Positions 17,599 to 24,522 of a DNA stretch of 64,000 bases are shown here, in pieces. The stretch comes from Chitinophagaceae bacterium 26-R-25 (GTDB lineage Bacteria > Bacteroidota > Bacteroidia > Chitinophagales > Chitinophagaceae). The stretch covers positions 186,001 through 250,000 of the forward strand of contig JARWSJ010000003.1 in the NCBI GenBank assembly GCA_029906195.1. The letters are read 5' to 3'. A model generated the notes under the pieces. It was not told the origin of the DNA. It saw nothing but the letters and a program-made list of their open reading frames with translations, and did not search any database. Position 1 is the first letter of the stretch. The number at the start of each line of letters is the position of its first letter. Made by a program: the position numbers and the translations under genes.

Positions 17599-19467
17599 TT
17601 AACGCCCCATATATATCATCAATATCTGAACATCACTTGGATTTACGCCGCTTATTCTGCTGGCTTGTCCCAGTGTTCTTGGTTTTATTTTCTTGAACTT
17701 TTGTAGCGCTTCGTTTGAAAGTGCTGCTACTTTATTGTAGTCAAATGTATCTGGTATAACAAGATCTTCAAGTTGGCTCATTTTCTGAACCAGTTCTTTT
17801 TCCTTCTCGATGTACACTTCATATTTGATTTGAATTTCTGCCTGTTCTAAGGTATCCCGGTCAAAAGACGACAGCAACGAACCTAATCTTGGAATGAATT
17901 GACACATCGCTACAAGGTCAATGTTTGGACGAAGTAATACCTGAAGCGCCTTTTGTTTTTGTAAAAGCGGTGAAGAGTTTTTGCTTTGCAAATAAGCTTC
18001 CGCTTCTGATGGTTCTACGGAGAATTCTTTAAGGATAGATTTGATTTGCTCCACTCCTTCTTTCTTGTTTCTAACTTTTTCCATTCTTTCTTTGGAAGCT
18101 AAACCGATGTTGTGGCTTAGTTCAGTTAATCTTAAGTCAGCGTTATCCTGTCTTAATAGTGTTCTGAACTCTGCGCGGCTGGTAAACATTCTGTAAGGTT
18201 CTTCAGTTCCTTTGCTAATTAAGTCGTCTACCAATACGCCAATATAGGCTTCGCTTCTTTTCAGGATAAAAGGATCAAGGTTCTTTGCCTTCTGGTGGGC
18301 ATTGATACCAGCCATGATTCCCTGGCAAGCCGCTTCTTCGTAACCGGTGGTCCCATTGATCTGTCCGGCAAAGAAAAGATTGCTGATCAGTTTGGTCTCC
18401 AATGCATGGGTAAGCTGTGTAGGTGGAAAGTAATCATACTCGATGGCATAACCTGGTCTGAACATTCTTGCATTTTCAAACCCTGGAATAGAAGTCAATG
18501 CCTTGTATTGAACATCATCTGGCAGGGAGGTTGAGAAACCATTTACATATATTTCAACAGTGTTCCAGCCTTCTGGCTCTACGAAGATCTGATGTCTGTC
18601 CCTGTCGGCGAACCTGTTTATTTTATCTTCAATACTCGGGCAATAACGTGGGCCTACTCCTTCTATTCTTCCGGCAAACATGGGACTTCTGTCGAAACCG
18701 GTTTTTAGAAGTTCATGTGTTTCGGTAGATGTGTATGTTATCCAGCAGCTTATTTGGTCTTGTGGTTTTGGCTTAGGAACATCTAGGTATGAGAACCCTG
18801 TAATTTCCTCATCTCCCTTTTGTTCTTCCATTTTGGAGTAATCGAGGCTACGACCATCTATACGTGGAGGTGTTCCTGTCTTTAATCTATCCGCTTCAAA
18901 GCCTAATTCTACCAATTGTTCGGTAATACCTGTTGCGCCCTTTTCTCCTATTCTACCCCCACCGAAGTTCTTTTCTCCGATATGGATGATACCATTCAGG
19001 AATGTTCCACTTGTAACGACGACAGATTTTGAAGCAATATGATGACCAAGTCCTGTTACTACACCACAGGCTTTGTTATCTTTTACGATTATTGAGCGTA
19101 CCATATCCTGGTAAAAATCAACGTTAGGGGTTTGTTCCAGTTGTTCTCTCCATTTGGCTGCGAACAACATACGGTCGTTTTGCGTCCGTGGGCTCCACAT
19201 TGCCGGGCCTTTTGATCTGTTCAGCATGCGGAACTGGATCATAGTTTGGTCGGTTACGATTCCAGAATATCCTCCAAGGGCATCAATTTCCCTAACAATT
19301 TGTCCTTTGGCAATTCCTCCCATTGCTGGGTTACAACTCATTTGTCCTATCGTTTGCATATTCATAGTAATAAGCAAGACCTTTGAACCAAGATTTGCTG
19401 CAGCCGCTGCGGCCTCGCTACCTGCGTGTCCTGCGCCTACCACTATGACATCGTATTCTGGAAACAT
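17599..19467 (-). CDS. mnmG: tRNA uridine-5-carboxymethylaminomethyl modification enzyme MnmG (GidA)
   Basis: A 622-residue FAD protein that, with MnmE, installs carboxymethylaminomethyl groups on U34 of tRNA. The FAD-binding motif VIVVGAGHAGSEAA is at the N-terminus. GidA family blocks follow: MSCNPAMGGIAKGQIVREIDALGG, FLNGIIHIGEK, GTPPRIDGRSLDYS, NGTTGYEEAACQGIMAG and the C-terminal GQASRISGVNPSDVQIL. Length is standard. gidA is often origin-linked in bacteria. Here its upstream region is a parS cluster, and the first parS copy lies only about 60 bp before its start, so ParB binding could affect its transcription. Confidence 0.96.
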   Translation of the reverse strand: MFPEYDVIVVGAGHAGSEAAAAAANLGSKVLLITMNMQTIGQMSCNPAMGGIAKGQIVREIDALGGYSGIVTDQTMIQFRMLNRSKGPAMWSPRTQNDRMLFAAKWREQLEQTPNVDFYQDMVRSIIVKDNKACGVVTGLGHHIASKSVVVTSGTFLNGIIHIGEKNFGGGRIGEKGATGITEQLVELGFEADRLKTGTPPRIDGRSLDYSKMEEQKGDEEITGFSYLDVPKPKPQDQISCWITYTSTETHELLKTGFDRSPMFAGRIEGVGPRYCPSIEDKINRFADRDRHQIFVEPEGWNTVEIYVNGFSTSLPDDVQYKALTSIPGFENARMFRPGYAIEYDYFPPTQLTHALETKLISNLFFAGQINGTTGYEEAACQGIMAGINAHQKAKNLDPFILKRSEAYIGVLVDDLISKGTEEPYRMFTSRAEFRTLLRQDNADLRLTELSHNIGLASKERMEKVRNKKEGVEQIKSILKEFSVEPSEAEAYLQSKNSSPLLQKQKALQVLLRPNIDLVAMCQFIPRLGSLLSSFDRDTLEQAEIQIKYEVYIEKEKELVQKMSQLEDLVIPDTFDYNKVAALSNEALQKFKKIKPRTLGQASRISGVNPSDVQILMIYMGR

Positions 19468-20054
19468 CTATCTTAAAAATTTAGAATGCAAAATTACAAT
19501 TACCGTTGTAATTGAAGCAGTTTAATTATATTCCACGTGGAACATAAGGTCAGGGGATTGTAAAATATAGCTGTAGAGAATATTTTGCGCACAACGGAAG
19601 GGTTAATGTTCCACGTGGAACATAGTTGTGCAGATGGAATGCATAGTTAATTGTATTTATTATTCTTTGTTTGTGCGTATCGAGGTTTTGATAAGCTTAG
19701 TCTACAGCGGTCGCGCGCAATCAGGTTGAGGTTATTGAGGCCTTCTTGTTTATGTAACATAATGAATTGCCGAAAGAAGATTTAGTAGTCCGGGAACGTC
19801 CTACAGTGTTCCACGTGGAACATAAACCTGAATACAGTAAATTACCTAAAAAGGAATTTTTTGATTGGGATGGTGTTATAGTGCCATGTAGATTATTTTT
19901 CTGCCTATCTCGACGTCAGTGGATGTTGCTGTTTTAAAAGATTGGTCTTGTCAAGATACTGTTGTCGATGTTCCACGTGGAACATTAGTCGAGCTTCCGT
20001 AGGTGTGATTAAAAAGAAAAAGGGATGTTCCACGTGGAACATCCCTTTTGATAG
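19468..20054. other. parS: parS cluster: putative chromosomal centromere
   Basis: The 587 bp mnmG-ybeY gap has no gene and contains five copies of the palindrome TGTTCCACGTGGAACA. Four are perfect: 19607-19622, 19807-19822, 19969-19984 and 20026-20041. One has a single mismatch (19529-19544). This is a recognised ParB/Spo0J binding-site variant, the form known from Pseudomonas. Spacings are about 78, 200, 162 and 57 bp. Five sites in one gap cannot be chance. ParB loads here to organise and segregate the origin region. parA and parB themselves are not in the window. Confidence 0.88.
20018..20052 (-). terminator. ybeY terminator that contains a parS site
   Basis: The rightmost parS site is embedded in a longer perfect palindrome: AAAGGGA precedes and TCCCTTT follows it. 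On the minus strand the hairpin ends in TTTCTTTTT, 3 bp beyond the ybeY stop (20055). It therefore has the form of an intrinsic terminator as well as a ParB site. Confidence 0.65.
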
Positions 20055-20501
20055 CTATTTAAAATATGATTTAAGATATTTGTCCTCCATTTCTCTCATC
20101 TTCTCCTGCTCCTGTGCTGTTTTGTCCCGGTATCCACAGAGGTGCAAAGCTCCGTGAAAGATCACCCTGTGGAGCTCCCTTTTAAAAGATTGCTCCAGAT
20201 TCTCGGCATTGTCCTTAACCCTATCCACGCTTATGTAGATATCTCCCACTGTTTTATCTGTTGCCGATAATTCGAAAGTTACTATGTCAGTGTAATAATT
20301 GTGTTGCAGGTAGTTATTATTGATCTCTAAAAGATACTCATCCGAACAAAAGACATAGTTCAGGCTCTCCAGGGGTTTCTTCTCTTTTTTAAACATACCG
20401 ATAAGAAACTGCTTGAGTGCCGTCCTTTGTGTGAAGGAAAACTGAACTTCCAGAAAATGGAAACTAACTATGGGTGTTTGTTGTTTATTCATCAATTCCA
20501 A
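20055..20501 (-). CDS. ybeY: Endoribonuclease YbeY, rRNA maturation factor
   Basis: A 148-residue UPF0054/YbeY protein, a zinc-dependent RNase needed for 16S rRNA 3'-end maturation and ribosome quality control. The metal motif region reads HGALHLCGYRD, giving two of the usual three His ligands; the third position is in the GYRDK context common in Bacteroidota. DIVTFELS and VGDIYISVDRV precede it as in the family. ATG at 20501 is used; a second Met three codons on (20492) is also possible. Confidence 0.92.
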   Translation of the reverse strand: MELMNKQQTPIVSFHFLEVQFSFTQRTALKQFLIGMFKKEKKPLESLNYVFCSDEYLLEINNNYLQHNYYTDIVTFELSATDKTVGDIYISVDRVKDNAENLEQSFKRELHRVIFHGALHLCGYRDKTAQEQEKMREMEDKYLKSYFK

Positions 20502-20704
20502 AATTCGTAAAACATTCTTATTTATAGAAGATAGTTTTGCATAACCTTAATGCAGAATCTATTAAATAAAGGATAGCTTTGCCGAAGGATAAAAAGATAG
20601 CAGATGATATGAGCATGGATAGTATTTTGGTAAGACAAGACGAGATTGTGTTCATGCAAATTCCCTGGCGGACATCTGGCCAAATAAAACATAAAAGATA
20701 GTAG

Positions 20705-20929
20705 ATGAAAAGATTATCAGATATAAAGGTGGGTCAGCTTGTAGTAATCAAATCCTTTGAAAATAACGAGATATTTTTAAAGCTCATGGAGATGGGATGT
20801 GTTCCCGGAGAATACATACGAATTGAGCAGGTAGCCCCTCTCGGCGATCCCATCGCGATAACTGTGTCCGGTTATAACCTCAGCCTCAGGCTCGATGAAG
20901 CACAGAATATATTTGTAGAAGAAGCTTAA
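20705..20929 (+). CDS. feoA: FeoA domain protein
   Basis: A 74-residue SH3-like FeoA protein: LSDIKVGQLVVIKSF, LMEMGCVPGEYIRIEQVAPLGDPIAI and LSLRLDEAQNIFVE follow the family pattern. FeoA normally works with the ferrous iron permease FeoB. Here no feoB follows; the next gene is nadD. It is either an orphan copy or separated from feoB in this genome. Confidence 0.88.
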   Translation: MKRLSDIKVGQLVVIKSFENNEIFLKLMEMGCVPGEYIRIEQVAPLGDPIAITVSGYNLSLRLDEAQNIFVEEA

Positions 20930-20942
20930 TAAATTTAAAATT

Positions 20943-21000
20943 CAAAAGTAAAAAATAAAAAATGTCCGCGTTTTTTACTTTTTACTTTTTACTTTTTACT
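20943..21000. repeat. A/T word hairpin (AAAAGTAAAAAATAAAAAA / TTTTTTACTTTTTACTTTT)
   Basis: The left arm (20943-20962) and an iterated TTTTTAC right arm (20970-21000) surround TGTCCGC. The right arm runs to within one base of the nadD ATG, so nadD has no ribosome binding site of the usual type. The same TTTTTACTTTT word occurs at 4541-4560 and 54506-54537. Confidence 0.6.
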
Positions 21001-21001
21001 T

Positions 21002-21571
21002 ATGAATATTGGTTTATACTTCGGTTCCTTCAACCCCATTCATATCGGACATTGCATTATCGCGAATCACGTGCTCAATAATACATCGCTTGACAACGTG
21101 TGGATGGTCGTTTCTCCTCAAAATCCATTCAAACCATCCTCTTCCCTGTTGAATGAATATCACCGTCTTCACCTGGTTAAACTTGCCGTGAATGGCGAAG
21201 AAAAATTAAAGGCCAGTGACATAGAATTTCACCTGCCCAAACCTTCCTATACAGTACATACGCTTGCTTATCTGAATGAAAAATACCCCCAGCACACTTT
21301 CTCTATTATCATGGGCAGCGACAGTTTTCAGAATATCCTGAATTGGAAGAATGGCGATGTGATTGTAAAGAACCACCACATCTACGTATACACCCGCCCG
21401 GGCTATGAAGTGAGCAATAATATTGACGCAAATCTCACTGTGCTCAATGCACCTCTTTTGGAAATATCCAGCACACAAATAAGAAAGGATATAAAAGAAG
21501 GGAAAAACGTTCGCTTTATTTTACCAGAAAATGTGCGGCAGGAAATTCTACACAATAGCTACTATAAATAA
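21002..21571 (+). CDS. nadD: Nicotinate-nucleotide adenylyltransferase
   Basis: A 189-residue nucleotidyltransferase that makes deamido-NAD from nicotinate mononucleotide and ATP. It has the family motif GSFNPIHIGH (residues 8-17, the (H/T)xGH class signature), VWMVVSPQNPFK, IIMGSDSF and the C-terminal ISSTQIR motif. Length matches NadD. It is 72 bp downstream of feoA and 5 kb from nadA; the NAD genes are near each other but not one operon. Confidence 0.93.
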   Translation: MNIGLYFGSFNPIHIGHCIIANHVLNNTSLDNVWMVVSPQNPFKPSSSLLNEYHRLHLVKLAVNGEEKLKASDIEFHLPKPSYTVHTLAYLNEKYPQHTFSIIMGSDSFQNILNWKNGDVIVKNHHIYVYTRPGYEVSNNIDANLTVLNAPLLEISSTQIRKDIKEGKNVRFILPENVRQEILHNSYYK

Positions 21572-21924
21572 TAGAGCTTCAGCCGATTAATAATTAATAG
21601 CGCGACCCGATACGAATTCAACCTGTTTAGTTGGCAACGAGGCTTCGACAAGCCAGCCTAACAGCGCGAACGGGGTGTCAGGCTGAGCTTGTCGAAGCCT
21701 CGTGAAGAGGAACAATGCCGGACATGTTCTTGATTTAACGACATTGAATTTCTAATTATTAATTGGCTCTCTCCTAAATAGTCATAGAAAAAGTTCCCAT
21801 TATCTTTTAGATTTGCGCTACACACTTGATAATGGTTAATTGATTAGTGGCAAAGCATTGGGGAAACCGTTGTTATCTGTGAATAAATAGGACTATCCTA
21901 TTTAAACACATACCAGAGAATTCT
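21572..21924. repeat. Intergenic gap with a GGCTTCGACAAGC inverted repeat
   Basis: A 353 bp gap. The left arm GAGGCTTCGACAAGCCAGCC (21639-21658) and the right arm (21677-21703, GGCTGAGCTTGTCGAAGCC) are complementary around a short centre. Single or degenerate copies occur at 8829, 10627, 47829 and 48258. The remaining approximately 220 bp before chrA show no gene and no clear promoter. Confidence 0.65.
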
Positions 21925-23163
21925 ATGTTTCGCCATATCCCTTTTTTAAAAGCAGTTTTTCTACATAGCATAACAGCATTTGGCGGTCCGCAAGGCCATT
22001 ACGCCATGATGCTGAAAACTTTCGTAAACGGAAGAAAAGACGTTACCGAAAATGAGCTGATGGATTACAATGCATTTTGCCAACTTTTACCGGGCGCCTC
22101 CTCTACCCAAACATTAACATTGATCGGATATAAACGCGGCGGAATTCCCCTGGCGGTTTTAACACTGATCATTTGGATGTTACCCGCCTGTTGTTTAATG
22201 GGTGCTTTTTCTTTTTTCCTCGAGTACATAGACCAGCGGACTATAAAAACGATCTTTAAATTTATCGCGCCAATGTCTGTTGGCTTTCTTGCATTTGCAG
22301 CTGTTAAAGCATTCAGGCATTCCGTACACAATACAATCACGTGGGTCATTGCAGGTTTTTCAACAGTTATTTTATTGCTTCTTTTTACGAAACCATGGAT
22401 CATTCCGGTGCTGATCTTAGTCGGCGGATTTGTGACCAATCTTAGTGACAAACGTATTCCCGAAAAAGAGGTAGTAACACAAAAAATAAAGTGGTGGAAC
22501 ATCTGGCTCTTTGCCATCATTTTTATCCTCGCAGGTCTGCTCAGTGAAACGGCCAGAAAACATGACTGGCCCAACAGAAGACCTATCAACCTCTTCGAAA
22601 ATACCTACAGATTTGGGAGCTTCGTATTTGGCGGAGGAAATGTATTAATTCCCATGATGTACGAACAGTTCGTAATGCGTCCAGAGTCAAAAGTGGTGAT
22701 GCAAAAGAATCCAAATGTCGTACGAATTGACCGCGAGGATTTTTATTTGGGAGCCGGAATGATCAGAGCCATGCCCGGACCGGTGTTTTCCGTTTCCTCC
22801 TATATGGGAGGAACTGCGATGAAAGATGGAAATGTTTCCTGGCAAGTATTAGGTTGTGCAATCGGATCTGTAGCAATTTTTCTCCCCAGCGCTTTACTAG
22901 TCCTATTCTTTTTTCCTATCTGGCACAACCTAAAACGGTATGTTGTCGTCTATAGAGCCACAGAAGGAATCAATGCCGTAGTGGTTGGAATATTGCTGGC
23001 AGCTACATTCTATATGTTGAAAGATATTACGATTATCGGATTGAAAATGGTGAGTTTCGTGAATCTTTCAGTCATTGTTGGAACAACGGTTTTGCTGCTT
23101 TATTCCAAATTACCTTCCCCGGTTATTGTGATGTTGTGTTTGCTGTTGGGTTGGCTAATTTAA
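21925..23163 (+). CDS. chrA: Chromate transporter (CHR family), two-domain
   Basis: A 412-residue membrane protein with two CHR domains. The first contains [14 protein letters not shown] and [22 protein letters not shown]; the second has [18 protein letters not shown] and the partner motif [21 protein letters not shown]. Each half has several transmembrane helices. CHR proteins export chromate in resistant strains, though many homologues have no proven substrate. The gene is isolated, with no regulator or superoxide dismutase nearby. Family is secure, chromate specificity inferred. Confidence 0.85.
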   Translation: MFRHIPFLKAVFLHSITAFGGPQGHYAMMLKTFVNGRKDVTENELMDYNAFCQLLPGASSTQTLTLIGYKRGGIPLAVLTLIIWMLPACCLMGAFSFFLEYIDQRTIKTIFKFIAPMSVGFLAFAAVKAFRHSVHNTITWVIAGFSTVILLLLFTKPWIIPVLILVGGFVTNLSDKRIPEKEVVTQKIKWWNIWLFAIIFILAGLLSETARKHDWPNRRPINLFENTYRFGSFVFGGGNVLIPMMYEQFVMRPESKVVMQKNPNVVRIDREDFYLGAGMIRAMPGPVFSVSSYMGGTAMKDGNVSWQVLGCAIGSVAIFLPSALLVLFFFPIWHNLKRYVVVYRATEGINAVVVGILLAATFYMLKDITIIGLKMVSFVNLSVIVGTTVLLLYSKLPSPVIVMLCLLLGWLI

Positions 23164-23372
23164 TTGAAATGTTAAAATGGCTTTATTCACACCTAATTCA
23201 CAATTTTCAGCGTTTTTTTGCGTTGCATATACCGGTTCGAAGAGCAGAATGACGGCAGACGATTGTTGTATTAATAAAATAAAAATATATATTATATTAA
23301 GTTTTTAATTTATTCTTACTGTAAATTCGTTTATTCTGATATCCTTCTGAATCATTAAACCAAGAATTCAAA

Positions 23373-23543
23373 ATGAAAAACAAATCAATGTACTACGAAG
23401 TACACAAAGCAAAAATTTACAAAGACGCATACCGTCCATCTTCCAACCTTGGCAGATTTATTAAAAACATCTTTGCCATCATTATTTTCGGTAACTCTCC
23501 TATCAGCGGAGAACATCAATACCACCGCAGCAGATTGAAATAA
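23373..23543 (+). CDS. Small protein, 56 residues, unknown
   Basis: An ORF of 56 codons with an ATG preceded by an AT-rich leader and followed 65 bp later by a strong intrinsic terminator, the layout of a real transcription unit. The protein is basic (many Lys and Arg), with a hydrophobic stretch at about 32-40 (IFAIIIFGN) that could touch a membrane, and ends in HQYHRSRLK. No family is recognised. The coding frame shows few rare codons. It could alternatively be a short regulatory transcript whose ORF is incidental. Confidence 0.55.
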   Translation: MKNKSMYYEVHKAKIYKDAYRPSSNLGRFIKNIFAIIIFGNSPISGEHQYHRSRLK

Positions 23544-23608
23544 ATTCCCTAAACATTTAAGTTTTTAGCGCTTACTTCTGAAACCACAAAAAACAGTGTT
23601 TGTGCTAT

Positions 23609-23636
23609 AGCCGCATTGTAATGATGCGGCTTTTTT
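23609..23636 (+). terminator. Intrinsic terminator after the 56-codon gene
   Basis: An 8 bp GC-rich stem (AGCCGCAT / ATGCGGCT) with a 7-base loop is followed by six T residues. It lies 65 bp downstream of the small ORF and supports that ORF being transcribed separately. Confidence 0.85.
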
Positions 23637-23644
23637 ATTGAGAA

Positions 23645-23755
23645 GACGGGACGCAGATTTTCATGATGAGTGATGATTTTAAGAATGAACGTTTTCCAAA
23701 AAAATAGAATCTTAATAAATCATGAAAATCATGAAAATCATGACAATCTGTGTTC
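23645..23755. repeat. GATTTTCATGAT inverted repeat at the DsbA-like gene 3' end
   Basis: A left arm ACGCAGATTTTCATGATGAG (23651-23670) and a right arm with iterated AAAATCATG units (23717-23750) are complementary, about 47 bp apart. The right arm overlaps the last codons and stop of the minus-strand gene at 23738. The same words flank 14091-14307 in the origin-like region. Confidence 0.55.
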
Positions 23756-24403
23756 TTTCTCTACCTCGCTCAAAACATTATCTATCGTAGCTTTCAGCGT
23801 TTCGTATTCGGTAAAACCGCGTGTTAGTAAATAAAATTTGCCTTCATCCACTTGCATAAAAACGGTGGGAAATCCTGTAACTTTTAATTGCTTGCACAAA
23901 GCAAATTCATAGTACGCTCGTTCCTTGTATTCTTCACTTGCCAGCTTCGCATAAAACTCGTCGGCAGGAATATTATATTTTTCCAGCAAATGTCTGTAAG
24001 CCTCATTGTCAGTAAGATCGCGGCCTTCGTAGTGAAGTGAATATTGAAGATCTGCCGCAAACAGCACTGTATCATCAGGATAATAATCCTTGAAAACGCA
24101 CATGGCGATCGCAGCCTTTTCAGAGTTTGGATACCAGTCGCTATCATCGGGATTTTTAATATGCCAGAGGTAATCTTCACCGAACTTAATACCGGTACGC
24201 TCTTCCACCACTTTGTAAGCATCTTTAATGTAAGACGCCATTCTGCCAATATGATGCGTGTTTTCCACAGGGATCATATTGCCACTCAAGGTTTCGAAAA
24301 ACAATTTGTCCTTATACTCTTCAAAAACTCTCTTGATTATCGGGCTGAACCCGTAACACCAGCCACAATAAGCATCGTAACAGTAAATAATTGTTGGAGT
24401 CAT
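23738..24403 (-). CDS. DsbA-family thioredoxin-fold protein (FrnE-like)
   Basis: A 221-residue protein from ATG 24403 with a CxxC redox pair (YCGWCYGF, Cys13 and Cys16) at the start of a thioredoxin fold and an inserted helical domain. The cis-Pro segment TGFPTVFMQV lies near residue 182. No signal peptide is present with this start, so a cytosolic FrnE-like role is likelier than a periplasmic DsbA role. The longer in-frame start at 24475 would add residues encoded by the upstream word repeat and is rejected. Confidence 0.82.
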   Translation of the reverse strand: MTPTIIYCYDAYCGWCYGFSPIIKRVFEEYKDKLFFETLSGNMIPVENTHHIGRMASYIKDAYKVVEERTGIKFGEDYLWHIKNPDDSDWYPNSEKAAIAMCVFKDYYPDDTVLFAADLQYSLHYEGRDLTDNEAYRHLLEKYNIPADEFYAKLASEEYKERAYYEFALCKQLKVTGFPTVFMQVDEGKFYLLTRGFTEYETLKATIDNVLSEVEKEHRLS

Positions 24404-24418
24404 AGCACAAAAGTAGTA

Positions 24419-24511
24419 ATTGAATGATTGAATTAATGAATAACCCAATTGTGGAAAACAAGGTTGCATTTCCACCCTCAGTTATTCAGTTATTCAGTTA
24501 CTCAATTATTA
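24419..24511. repeat. Word-type inverted repeat (ATTGAATTAATGAATAAC / GTTATTCAGTTATTCAG)
   Basis: The divergent gap between the DsbA-like gene and the SNF2 gene has a left arm of TGAAT-type words (24419-24444) and a right arm of iterated TTATTCAG (24478-24511). A TAnnTTTG box (TATTTTTG, 24510-24517) follows, 5 bp before the SNF2 ATG. The same words form the repeats at 39170-39327 and 47797-47828. Confidence 0.6.
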
Positions 24512-24522
24512 TTTTTGCCTGA

